35,864 nt of DNA from an uncultured Blautia sp. (GTDB lineage Bacteria > Bacillota > Clostridia > Lachnospirales > Lachnospiraceae): NCBI GenBank assembly GCA_934373235.1, contig CAKROW010000023.1:1-35864 (forward strand). The letters run 5' to 3'. Shown here one piece after another: positions 16,927 to 24,241 of the stretch (the stretch's first letter is position 1; the number at the start of each line of letters is the position of its first letter). The position numbers and the translations under genes were made by a program. The notes beneath the pieces were generated by a model, which saw nothing but the letters and a program-made list of their open reading frames with translations, had not been told where the DNA came from and ran no database searches.

Positions 16927-17988
16927 TTAATCTTCGCGGAGTTTTACAGCAGAAGCAGCCTGACGTCGTCTGGCATCGTCAAGTGCTGCATAATGCTTTT
17001 TGGTGGTATTGACATCCCGGTGTCCAAGAACATCAGCTACAAGATAGATGTCACCAGTTTCCTGATATAGAGCGGTTCCGTAAGTGCTTCGCAGTTTATG
17101 CGGGGTTATTTTTTTGGTGGTGGTAATCTGGCGAGCATATTTTTTTACCAGATTTTCAATAGCCTGTACACCAATTCGGCGACGCTGGGTAGAATAAAAA
17201 AGAGCATGTTCATGCCCGACAAGAGGCGTAATACCTTCACGGACTTCCAGGTATTTTTTTAATGCTTTTTCAACTTCCGGTCCGAAATATACAACCATTT
17301 CATTGCCGCCTTTTCGGGTAACTTTAATTCCGTTATTTTTGAAATCAACATCCTCAATATCAAGGCCGACACATTCAGAAACACGGATGCCGGTGCCTAA
17401 AAGTAAAGTGACAATAGCCAGATCACGGTCTTTTGTTTTTTCGTAATATACACGTTTCTGACCAGTCAAAGTATCTCCACAATGTTCTATATAATCCAGA
17501 AGCAATGCAACTTCATCTGTATCAAGACGTATGATATTTTTGTCATGAATTTTTGGAACGTCAATAAGTACAGATGGGTTTGTGGTAATCATTTCGTGTT
17601 TATAGTAATAAGCATAAAAACTTCTTAGAGCTGAAATTTTTCGTTTCAAACCACGTTCGCCATTGGTTTCTGTTTTATCTGAATCAGAAGATTTATATAC
17701 TTTAAGATATTCTTCGTATTCTTCAAGATCAATCGCTTTAATCTGATCCAGGACATCAACTGTAAAATCCTTCATTGTTTTTCCTGAAAAAGCAGGATTT
17801 TCATCCAGAAGAAACTGAAAGAAGATCCGAATATCATAGGCATAGGAAATTCGTGTTTTAGTAGTTGTTGTAGCGTCAATGGCACGAAAATAATCCCGAC
17901 AAAAAGGTGGCAGAGTTTTTAAAACCTCACGGAGCTTTAGTGTATTGTCTATGTCATTTTGTTCGTGATATGTGATCTTTTTTTCCAT
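16927..17988 (-). CDS. Tyrosine recombinase, XerS-like
   Basis: 353 residues. All six catalytic positions are visible: R202 (GTGIRVSEC), K226 (TRKGG beta-hairpin), H297 and R300 (PHKLRST), H323 (LGHRDV) and Y333 (KKHYA). The length, the N-terminal LPPFCRDYF...ISYAYDIRIFFQFL core-binding domain and an extra segment before KDRDLAIVTLLLGTG resemble streptococcal/lactococcal XerS (about 356 residues), the single recombinase that resolves chromosome dimers, more than the ~300-residue XerC/XerD. No other mobile-element gene is nearby. AAGGAG lies 11 bases before the ATG, with a leader of about 110 bases. A prophage or element integrase remains possible. Confidence 0.88.
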   Translation of the reverse strand: MEKKITYHEQNDIDNTLKLREVLKTLPPFCRDYFRAIDATTTTKTRISYAYDIRIFFQFLLDENPAFSGKTMKDFTVDVLDQIKAIDLEEYEEYLKVYKSSDSDKTETNGERGLKRKISALRSFYAYYYKHEMITTNPSVLIDVPKIHDKNIIRLDTDEVALLLDYIEHCGDTLTGQKRVYYEKTKDRDLAIVTLLLGTGIRVSECVGLDIEDVDFKNNGIKVTRKGGNEMVVYFGPEVEKALKKYLEVREGITPLVGHEHALFYSTQRRRIGVQAIENLVKKYARQITTTKKITPHKLRSTYGTALYQETGDIYLVADVLGHRDVNTTKKHYAALDDARRRQAASAVKLRED

Positions 17989-18073
17989 GTAGAATAAAAC
18001 TCCTTATTATTTTTTAATAATTGTGTGTGCTTATTTATAAAATACAAATTAAGATAAATTAAATGAGGATAAA

Positions 18074-18101
18074 GTTAACATGATACAGTTAACATGATAC
18101 A
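18074..18101 (-). repeat. Two tandem 14-bp repeats at the recombinase transcription start
   Basis: GTTAACATGATACA occurs twice without a gap (18074-18087 and 18088-18101; TGTATCATGTTAAC on the transcribed sense). Each copy contains the palindrome GTTAAC. They begin at the predicted +1 of the recombinase transcript, a place typical for repressor binding. Confidence 0.9.
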
Positions 18102-18107
18102 GATAGT

Positions 18108-18136
18108 ATTATAGCTTAAACAAACAGAATATACAA
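18108..18136 (-). promoter_or_regulatory. Promoter of the XerS-like recombinase gene
   Basis: On the minus strand TTGTAT (18131-18136), a 17-base spacer and a perfect TATAAT (18108-18113). The predicted start near 18101 coincides with the first base of the tandem repeats. Confidence 0.7.
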
Positions 18137-18153
18137 AGAAAAAATTTCAGAAA

Positions 18154-18254
18154 CAAAATCTGTCAGAGTTCGATAAAAAGTAATGTGAGGAGTTGTAAAT
18201 CAATTAACAATAATAAATTATGGTAAACTATAAAAATAATCAAAATCTGTCAGA
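18154..18254. repeat. Pair of 14-bp direct repeats 87 bases apart
   Basis: CAAAATCTGTCAGA is found exactly at 18154-18167 and 18241-18254, both upstream of the recombinase promoter. The role is unknown: protein-binding sites, attachment-site-like repeats or a remnant of duplication are all possible. Confidence 0.85.
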
Positions 18255-18400
18255 AGTAGCCATATGGTATCGATCTATTTGAAAAACTCGGGTTTGTCGT
18301 ATAGATATAGATGCAGCGTATAGCTGCTCTTTTTTTCAATTAATGCCAGTACGGGATGCTTCCTGGATATTTCATACTAACGATATTCAGCTTTGGTCAT
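18221..18400 (-). pseudogene. Possible decayed small gene with two in-frame TAG codons
   Basis: From an ATG at 18400, with GAGGAT as a possible ribosome binding site, one frame reads MTKAEYR, TAG (18377-18379), then YEISRKHPVLALIEKKSS and more to DKPEFFK (33 codons), TAG (18275-18277), then IDTIWLLLTDFDYFYSLP and TAA. The three pieces look protein-like and share a frame, suggesting a gene of about 60 codons broken by two amber codons. I do not recognise the product. It may equally be chance in AT-rich DNA. Confidence 0.3.
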
Positions 18401-18428
18401 TTGTTATCCTCATTCTTATCTGAGATTC

Positions 18429-18474
18429 AGGAAGCCCCTGTTATACTTGAAAAAGTAATAGACAGGGGCTTCCT
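18429..18474. terminator. Long perfect hairpin, probable terminator of the M23 operon
   Basis: AGGAAGCCCCTGT (18429-18441) pairs perfectly with ACAGGGGCTTCCT (18462-18474), and the stem can extend inward to a GAAA loop. It lies 14 bases after the M23 gene stop. Neither side has a proper T run, so termination may be inefficient or the hairpin may protect the 3' end. The left arm can also pair with GCTTCCTG at 18358-18365. Confidence 0.6.
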
Positions 18475-18487
18475 AATAAAATTACTG

Positions 18488-20047
18488 TCAGGGCTGCGTT
18501 ACATAATTTAACGGATTTTGTCTTACGCCGTCAACTTTAACGCCAAAATGTAAATGTGGTCCGGTTACATTTCCGGTGGTTCCTACATATCCGATGATCT
18601 GACCTTTTTTGACTTTCATTCCGATTTTCAGACCAGATGCAAAACGGCTCTGGTGCATATATTCCGTAGATAATCCGTTTCCATGGTTGATTAATGTATA
18701 ATTTCCACCGCCGTTACTCTCCCATGGACTCAGGATATTTGTAACAGTTCCAGAGGCTGCCGCGTAGATTGGTGTGCCTGTGGGAGCATAAATATCGATT
18801 CCGCCATGATTGGTAGAACCAATGCCTCCCGGGGATTCTCTGTATCCGAAATAGCTGGTAATATAATTCCACTGGGAATTCAGAGGCCAGCGGAAAGAAA
18901 TTTCATCATAATCCGGAATCCAGACTCCGCTTTCGTCTACATAGTGATCCTTGTCAATCCAGTCATTTGTTACAAGAATTCCTGTAGAAGGGGAAAGATA
19001 GTATTTATTTTTGCCCAGAGTGATCCAACCGGTTTTTCTGGCACCATTCACTTTGCTATAATAGTACTGATTTCCGTCTTTTTTTACCCAGCCTGTATAA
19101 AGGACACCATTGGATGCCGCATAATAATAATTACCGGACCATTTGAATGTTCGGTTGCGGAACAGATGGCCATCTGAGTTAAAAATGTACATTTTACCGG
19201 AGCCGGATTTTAACTGTCGGTTGTCGTAACGTCTTCCTGTTGCTGAGTTGAAATAGTAACGGTATTTACCTATATTCTGCCATCCTTTTGCCATTTTGCA
19301 GTCAGACTCACTGAAATAACGATAATAATTATCAGGCTTATAGAATCCCTGGGCAAGCTTGCCATCAGCAGTGGCATAATACACATTATTATTTTTATCT
19401 GTGTACCAATCGTTTTTAATAAGTATACCGTTTTTACTGTTAAAAGCATACCAGTATTTGCCTATTTTTTTAATGCCAAGCTGTTTGCGGCCGTTTTTGT
19501 TGATATAAAATTTGTTTTTACCATCACTTTTAAAACTGTTGGTAAGCATTTTACCTTTTTCATTGAAATAATAAGAAACTTTGTTAATCTTCTGCCAGCC
19601 ACTACGGACTGCACCGTCATTCCAGAAATAATATTTGTTTCCGGCTTTGGTGGTTACCCATTTGGTTGCCATGGCACCGTTTTTTTTGTCAAAATAATAG
19701 GTTTTGTTTTTGTAAGTCTGAAATCCGGTAAGCATCTTGCCCTTTTTATTAAAGAAATAGTTCTTTCCGGCGATATTTACAATTCCGGAACGGACAGATC
19801 CGTCTTTTTTCGTAAAGTAATATCTGTTTCCGGCTTTGGAACGGAACCATCCTTTGGCAATTTTTCCGTTATCTGCATAATAGTAAAGCTTTCCGTTTTT
19901 TTCTACAAACTGGTTTCTGTAGGTTTTGCTGGCAGCATAAACAGTTGTCTGTGTGTCTGACAGGGAGATACAGCATCCAGCGATCAACAGCATACAGAGC
20001 ATAACCAGTATTTTCCATTTATATTTCTTTTTCATAAATTTGTTCAT
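18488..20047 (-). CDS. Secreted M23 endopeptidase with cell-wall-binding repeats
   Basis: 519 residues. A basic N-terminus and hydrophobic core (about 11-30) form a signal sequence; two processing signals coexist, a lipobox LIAGC (Cys25) and an AxA-type site near VYAAS (about 36-40). From about residue 45 to 390 run roughly sixteen ~20-residue aromatic repeats of the choline/glucan-binding type (NGKLYYYADNGKIAKGW pattern). The C-terminal M23 (LytM-like) zinc peptidase is complete: H414 and D418 (HGGIDI), H465 (YMHQ) and H498-L-H500 (GPHLHFGV). It should cut peptidoglycan cross-bridges outside the cell. It is the last gene of the permease-dtd operon; its AGGAG site lies inside dtd's final bases. 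Confidence 0.93.
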   Translation of the reverse strand: MNKFMKKKYKWKILVMLCMLLIAGCCISLSDTQTTVYAASKTYRNQFVEKNGKLYYYADNGKIAKGWFRSKAGNRYYFTKKDGSVRSGIVNIAGKNYFFNKKGKMLTGFQTYKNKTYYFDKKNGAMATKWVTTKAGNKYYFWNDGAVRSGWQKINKVSYYFNEKGKMLTNSFKSDGKNKFYINKNGRKQLGIKKIGKYWYAFNSKNGILIKNDWYTDKNNNVYYATADGKLAQGFYKPDNYYRYFSESDCKMAKGWQNIGKYRYYFNSATGRRYDNRQLKSGSGKMYIFNSDGHLFRNRTFKWSGNYYYAASNGVLYTGWVKKDGNQYYYSKVNGARKTGWITLGKNKYYLSPSTGILVTNDWIDKDHYVDESGVWIPDYDEISFRWPLNSQWNYITSYFGYRESPGGIGSTNHGGIDIYAPTGTPIYAAASGTVTNILSPWESNGGGNYTLINHGNGLSTEYMHQSRFASGLKIGMKVKKGQIIGYVGTTGNVTGPHLHFGVKVDGVRQNPLNYVTQP

Positions 20048-20056
20048 TTTATTGTA

Positions 20057-20509
20057 TTACTCTCCTTTAAGGTGTTCATCCAGAATAATAGTAAAAGGTC
20101 CGTCATTTTCAAGGGAAACCTTCATATCTGCACCGAATATACCGTGCTCCACTACAGGAACCTGTAAGCGGGCTTCTGAAAGCATATATTCATATAATGC
20201 TTCTGCATGGTCAGGTGAACCGGCTTCTGTAAAACTCGGTCTGTGCCCTTTTTTGCAGTTGGCATAGAGAGTAAACTGAGATACAAGTAAAAGCTCCCCA
20301 CCTACATCTGCAAGGGACAGATTGGTTTTTCCGTTTTCGTCTTCAAAGATACGAAGCCCAAGCATCTTTTTCAAATACCAGTCTGCGATAGCTTTGGTAT
20401 CATTTTGGCCTATACCCACGAAAACAAGAAATCCCTTTTTGATCTTTCCAACAGACTCTCCATTTACTTTAACTTCGGCATAATTTACACGCTGGATCAA
20501 AAGCTTCAT
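20057..20509 (-). CDS. dtd: D-aminoacyl-tRNA deacylase
   Basis: 150 residues, normal for the family. It hydrolyses D-amino acids (and glycine mischarged on tRNA-Ala) from tRNA in the cytoplasm. Both signature motifs are present: SQFTLYANCKKGHRPSF (about residues 77-93) and NDGPFT (about 134-139). Two bases separate it from the permease upstream, with GGAG as its ribosome binding site, and nine bases from the M23 gene downstream. Confidence 0.96.
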   Translation of the reverse strand: MKLLIQRVNYAEVKVNGESVGKIKKGFLVFVGIGQNDTKAIADWYLKKMLGLRIFEDENGKTNLSLADVGGELLLVSQFTLYANCKKGHRPSFTEAGSPDHAEALYEYMLSEARLQVPVVEHGIFGADMKVSLENDGPFTIILDEHLKGE

Positions 20510-20511
20510 GA

Positions 20512-21924
20512 TCAGTATTTTCTCCTTTTTTCTTTCTGTTTCAGTTTGTAGCCCTGATATTTGGCCTGTATAAATTTAAACAGATATGCGCCAAACCGTT
20601 TGATTTCATCAAAGATTCGGTTCCACAGAGTTTGTTTCTTTACGGAAGCTGCATGGATTTTTACATGCGAAGGCTTTTTCTGTGGCATTGGAAGTGCTGT
20701 TTTGGTTTCCTGGTCAAAACAGTCGATGTCTTTATAATCTTTTTCATCTTCAGGCATATCCTTGCTGTCAAGACCGCGGCCGATCAGTTTCCATGCGGCT
20801 GCATTTAAAACTGCAAATACAGGAACGCCCACGATCATTCCGGGAACTCCGAACATTCCCCCACCGATCATGATAGCTACAATGACCATAAAACTGGAAA
20901 GACCTGTGGATTCTCCGAGAATTTTGGGGCCTAGGATATTTCCATCGAACTGCTGAAGGATCAGAATAAAGATAGCCAGATATAAACTCTGGATAGGATT
21001 TACCAGCAGTACAAGAAGAATACAGGGAATGGCACCAATATAGGGACCGAAAAATGGAATGACATTAGTTACACCTACAATTACACTTATCAGGATCGCG
21101 TAAGGGGTTCTGATAATGGAAGTACCAATATAACATAATACTCCGATAATAGCGGAATCCAGAATTTTTCCGCTGATAAATCCACCGAAAGTCTTATGGG
21201 TAAAACGCATGGCGTGAACCATAAAATTGGCCCATTTAATAGGCAAGACCGCATAGGTAAGCATTTTGGCTTTTGCGATAAAACCTTCTTTGTCAGCCAG
21301 GATATACAGAGACACGATAGCTCCGATCAGGAAGTTCTTCAGGAAAACAAGAAGCTCCAGAAAGCTTGCAGACACATTCTTCATCATGGACTGCATCTGC
21401 GGAAGAATGGTGTTGGTAAGATATTCCTGAAGTTTGCTGGAATACTGATTGATCTCGCTGATAGTATTGGGATTCAGGTTCCAGCCTTTATTTACTATTG
21501 TATTTAATGCGTTCTCCACTACTTTTACATAGTACGGAAAACTGTAAATGATGTTTACAATACTTTTGATCAACTGTGGAAGGATCATCATAACAAGTGC
21601 ATAGATCAGAAGGAACATGAATAAAACTGAGAGAATTACACAGATCCAGCGAACTACACGCTTTCCCTTCTGCTGGAGTTGGATGTTCCTTTTTTCAAGC
21701 AGGGCAAAAATAATGTTCTTTTCCAGAAAATTTACAATGGGACATAAAAGATAAGCTATTGCCGCACCATAGATAATGGGAGCCATAATAGAGAAAAAGC
21801 TCCTGATTCCTCCGGCCAGAGAGTTCATATGAAAGATCCCATAGTAAAACAACATACATGCGGCTATGACACAGAAAGCTGTAATTCCAAGCTGTACATA
21901 GCGGTGATTCCAACGAAATTTCAT
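20512..21924 (-). CDS. AI-2E family transporter (DUF20 permease)
   Basis: 470 residues, with about eight hydrophobic helices and a long basic C-terminal tail (about residues 385-470, ending KLKQKEKRRKY) that exceeds the usual family length. The conserved region VTNVIPFFGPYIGAIPCIL and the following helices ending GMIVGVPVFAVLNAA identify the family. Substrates vary or are unknown (AI-2, Na+/H+ antiport in some); no substrate should be assigned. GGAGG lies nine bases before the start, and an extended -10 promoter sits just upstream. Confidence 0.88.
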   Translation of the reverse strand: MKFRWNHRYVQLGITAFCVIAACMLFYYGIFHMNSLAGGIRSFFSIMAPIIYGAAIAYLLCPIVNFLEKNIIFALLEKRNIQLQQKGKRVVRWICVILSVLFMFLLIYALVMMILPQLIKSIVNIIYSFPYYVKVVENALNTIVNKGWNLNPNTISEINQYSSKLQEYLTNTILPQMQSMMKNVSASFLELLVFLKNFLIGAIVSLYILADKEGFIAKAKMLTYAVLPIKWANFMVHAMRFTHKTFGGFISGKILDSAIIGVLCYIGTSIIRTPYAILISVIVGVTNVIPFFGPYIGAIPCILLVLLVNPIQSLYLAIFILILQQFDGNILGPKILGESTGLSSFMVIVAIMIGGGMFGVPGMIVGVPVFAVLNAAAWKLIGRGLDSKDMPEDEKDYKDIDCFDQETKTALPMPQKKPSHVKIHAASVKKQTLWNRIFDEIKRFGAYLFKFIQAKYQGYKLKQKEKRRKY

Positions 21925-21947
21925 AATTATTTTCCTCCAATATATGG

Positions 21948-21956
21948 ATTATATCA
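21948..21956 (-). promoter_or_regulatory. Extended -10 promoter for the permease-dtd-M23 operon
   Basis: Minus-strand TGATATAAT, a perfect extended -10, lies 24-32 bases before the start; a CTGACA at 19 bases upstream spacing is a poor -35. Confidence 0.5.
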
Positions 21957-22004
21957 TAGAGACTGTTATTTGTGTCAGCTTTTTGTACTGCAATTCTAAA
22001 AAAA

Positions 22005-22040
22005 GCATAAAAAAGCTGGCAATCTTATGGAAAGCCAGCT
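22005..22040 (-). terminator. Intrinsic terminator after the second cytidylate-kinase-like gene
   Basis: On the minus strand AGCTGGC (22034-22040) pairs with GCCAGCT (22014-22020), followed by a T run interrupted once. It lies about 20 bases after the gene's stop and closes the ylm-aroB-lspA-rluD cluster. Confidence 0.85.
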
Positions 22041-22059
22041 CTGGTATTGCATGGATATT

Positions 22060-22710
22060 TTATTTTTTCAGATTATCAAAAATATTTATCGCATCAATAA
22101 TTGCCTGGGCAGTTCCCTCGATACCAAGTTTGCTGCTGTCAAGGCAGAGATTATAGCTGTCTGCAGAACCCCATTTCTTGTTTGTATAATAATTATAATA
22201 ACTTGAACGGCTCTTGTCAGTTTTGGTGATCATATCTTTGGCTTCCTTGGCTTTTTTGCCATATTTACCGGAGATACGGTTGATTCTCCAGTCAAGATCC
22301 GCATGGATAAATACACTGAAACAGTCTCTGTTTTCTGCCAGGGCATAATCAGCACAGCGTCCTACCATGACACATGGGCCTTCTGCCGCAAGTTTCTTGA
22401 TGGCTTCAAACTGTGCAAGAAAAATCTTGTGATTCATGGGCATTTCAGTAAAACCTGCTGAAGAATATCCGAAAGAATATGTATCCATTACCAGAGAATA
22501 AAGAAAACTGTTTGTCGGCTTTTCATCGTGATGTTCAAACAGTTCTTTACAGATACCACTGTCATTGGCTGCATGTTCCAGCAATTCTTTGTCATAGCAT
22601 TTGATTCCGAAATATTTCGCTACTTCCTGTCCTATCTGTCTTCCGGCACTTCCGTATTTACGACCGATTGTGATAATTGAGCTTGTTGTATTATTACTCA
22701 TTACTGCCAC
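22060..22710 (-). CDS. Cytidylate kinase-like family protein (second copy)
   Basis: 216 residues, same family as the gene at 13160-13732. The loop is IGRKYGSAGRQIGQEVAKYFG, again lacking the Walker A lysine, then YDKELLEHAAN and the central VMVGRCADYAL motif; HADLDWRINRI matches HGDMEHRIKRI of the first copy. It carries a longer C-terminal region. Function is unknown; nucleotide kinase activity is only inferred from the fold. An AAAGGATG site precedes the start, with a TATAAT-like element (22754-22759) in the 73-base gap after rluD. Confidence 0.85.
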   Translation of the reverse strand: MAVMSNNTTSSIITIGRKYGSAGRQIGQEVAKYFGIKCYDKELLEHAANDSGICKELFEHHDEKPTNSFLYSLVMDTYSFGYSSAGFTEMPMNHKIFLAQFEAIKKLAAEGPCVMVGRCADYALAENRDCFSVFIHADLDWRINRISGKYGKKAKEAKDMITKTDKSRSSYYNYYTNKKWGSADSYNLCLDSSKLGIEGTAQAIIDAINIFDNLKK

Positions 22711-22783
22711 ATCCTTTCTGACATAGATTCGCGTGATTTATTTTTGTAGAAATATTATACAATATATTCAACTTGAATTCCAG

Positions 22784-23698
22784 CTATTTTCGTAATTTTA
22801 TCAGTAATTTTTCAAAATATTCAGGAATAGGCGCACTAAATTCCATATATTCTCCCGTTCCAGGATGTACAAAGCCCAGGATCATGGCATGAAGAGCCTG
22901 CCCTTCCAGATGATAGGGATTTTTGGAGGATCCATACACAGTGTCTCCAAGAAGCGGATGTCCTATGCTGGACATGTGGACACGGATCTGGTGAGTCCGT
23001 CCTGTTTCAAGCTGGCACTCTACGTAGGTGGCATTTCCAAAGCGTTCCAGAACTTTATAGTGAGTGACAGCTTCTTTTCCGTTTTTGAAGTTGATGGCCA
23101 TTTTTTTGCGTTCTGTAGGATGTCTTCCGATCGGGCCTTCAATGGTGCCCTCGTCAGATTTAAGATTTCCCTGTACAATGGCCCGGTATCTTCTTTTGAT
23201 ACTGTGACATTTAAGCTGCTCAGCAAGATCTCTGTGAGCCATATCATTTTTGCATATAAGAAGTGCACCGGTGGTATCTTTGTCAATCCTGTGAACGATT
23301 CCGGGACGCATGACACCATTGATACCGGAAAGACTGCTTCCACAATGAGCCATCACAGCATTGACAAGAGTTCCTGTATAATGACCGGCGGCAGGATGAA
23401 CGACCATTCCCTTTGGCTTGTTTACGACAAGTACGTCTTTATCTTCATAAAGGATATCCAGAGGGATATCTTCAGGAAGGATATCTGGTTCCTGGGAATC
23501 AGGGATTTCCACATGGATGGAATCTCCCTCTCTGGTCTTGTAATTGGAGCGTACAGGCTGGCTGTCAATGGTGATCTGTCCGTCCTTTAACAGTTTTTGC
23601 CAGAAAGAACGAGAAAGACCGCTGTCCTTCTCTGCCAGATAGCGGTCAATACGGATTCCAGATTCAGCTTTTTCTACAGTGTAATCATATATTTCCAT
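22784..23698 (-). CDS. rluD: RluA/RluD-family RNA pseudouridine synthase
   Basis: 304 residues. An N-terminal S4 RNA-binding domain (about residues 12-75, IRIDRYLAEKDSGLSRSFWQ) precedes the catalytic domain with the nucleophile D139 in GIVHRIDKDTTG. Length and order of domains match RluD, which in E. coli modifies helix 69 of 23S rRNA; exact target uridines are inferred. In Firmicutes this gene (ylyB) commonly follows lspA, as here (three bases apart). Confidence 0.92.
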   Translation of the reverse strand: MEIYDYTVEKAESGIRIDRYLAEKDSGLSRSFWQKLLKDGQITIDSQPVRSNYKTREGDSIHVEIPDSQEPDILPEDIPLDILYEDKDVLVVNKPKGMVVHPAAGHYTGTLVNAVMAHCGSSLSGINGVMRPGIVHRIDKDTTGALLICKNDMAHRDLAEQLKCHSIKRRYRAIVQGNLKSDEGTIEGPIGRHPTERKKMAINFKNGKEAVTHYKVLERFGNATYVECQLETGRTHQIRVHMSSIGHPLLGDTVYGSSKNPYHLEGQALHAMILGFVHPGTGEYMEFSAPIPEYFEKLLIKLRK

Positions 23699-23701
23699 AA
23701 T

Positions 23702-24241
23702 CTATCCTCTGTGCATGGGATTCAGAAAGGTAAAATCATCATCCCTGTATTTTATACAAACCAGCAGAATCAGCAGGATTCCGCTTACTACGACATAAAT
23801 ATCAGCTACATTAAAAACCGGAAAATCAATCAGTGAAAAATATATAAAGTCTATTACATATTTTCGGTAAAAACGGTCTATAAAATTCCCTACAGCACCG
23901 GCAGCCATAAGTGTGGAAACTGCCAGAAGAGGAAAATAAAATGGCTTTTTGGGAATACGTGCCCATGCGTACAGAATAACTGCCAGGAAAATAAGACTGA
24001 GCACAGCAAAAAAAGCAACGCCACCCTGAAACATTCCGAAGGCGATCCCGCGATTCTCCGGATAAAGATAGTGAAGCCTGAGAATACCGGGAATAATGGT
24101 AAAATCCGGCTGATCCCGGAGATACTTCTGGGCCAGAAGCTTGGTCCCCTGGTCAATAAAAACCAGAAAAAGCAATGAGGTAAAGCAGATCAGGAAATAT
24201 TTCCGGAAAAAAGTGTCGGGTATATTTTCCTGTTTTCTCAT
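23702..24241 (-). CDS. lspA: Lipoprotein signal peptidase (signal peptidase II)
   Basis: 179 residues from the ATG at 24241, chosen because it makes an ATGA overlap with aroB and has GGGAG eight bases upstream; an in-frame start 21 bases earlier is unlikely. Four membrane helices are visible. The aspartyl catalytic pair is D122 (AVGNFIDRF) and D147 (FPVFNVADIYV), and the N-terminal FIDQGTKLL and ENRGIAFGM motifs are intact. It removes signal peptides from prolipoproteins after lipidation of the cysteine. Confidence 0.96.
   Translation of the reverse strand: MRKQENIPDTFFRKYFLICFTSLLFLVFIDQGTKLLAQKYLRDQPDFTIIPGILRLHYLYPENRGIAFGMFQGGVAFFAVLSLIFLAVILYAWARIPKKPFYFPLLAVSTLMAAGAVGNFIDRFYRKYVIDFIYFSLIDFPVFNVADIYVVVSGILLILLVCIKYRDDDFTFLNPMHRG

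Larger units (their letters stand above)
18000..18487. other. AT-rich noncoding stretch between recombinase and M23 genes
   Basis: About 490 bases without an intact gene. From left to right it holds the recombinase leader, tandem 14-bp repeats, the recombinase promoter, the paired 14-bp repeats, a TTATGGTAAACT sequence (18218-18229) resembling the right arm of Firmicutes dif sites, a possible decayed reading frame and the long hairpin. Confidence 0.7.

Noticed and set aside
18313..18336. Small GCAGC/GCTGC hairpin with a T run, like an sRNA terminator on +
   Set aside because: Only five base pairs, and no convincing promoter for an RNA upstream; falls in the possible decayed frame.
18343..18423. 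26-codon + strand frame MPVRDASWIFHTNDIQLWSF followed by a hydrophobic end, like a small toxin peptide
   Set aside because: No ribosome binding site precedes it, no promoter is clear, and it overlaps the possible decayed minus-strand frame.
16927..18487. Integrated mobile element around the recombinase
   Set aside because: No excisionase, relaxase, phage or transposase gene and no tRNA or long flanking repeats were found; the recombinase looks XerS-like.
22754..22759. TATAAT on the minus strand between rluD and the second cytidylate-kinase-like gene as a promoter
   Set aside because: No acceptable -35 at 16-18 bases; kept only as a weak possibility in the gene entry.
22865..23590. Antisense 241-codon frame opposite rluD
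   Set aside because: Shadow of a gene with all RluD motifs; composition is not protein-like.
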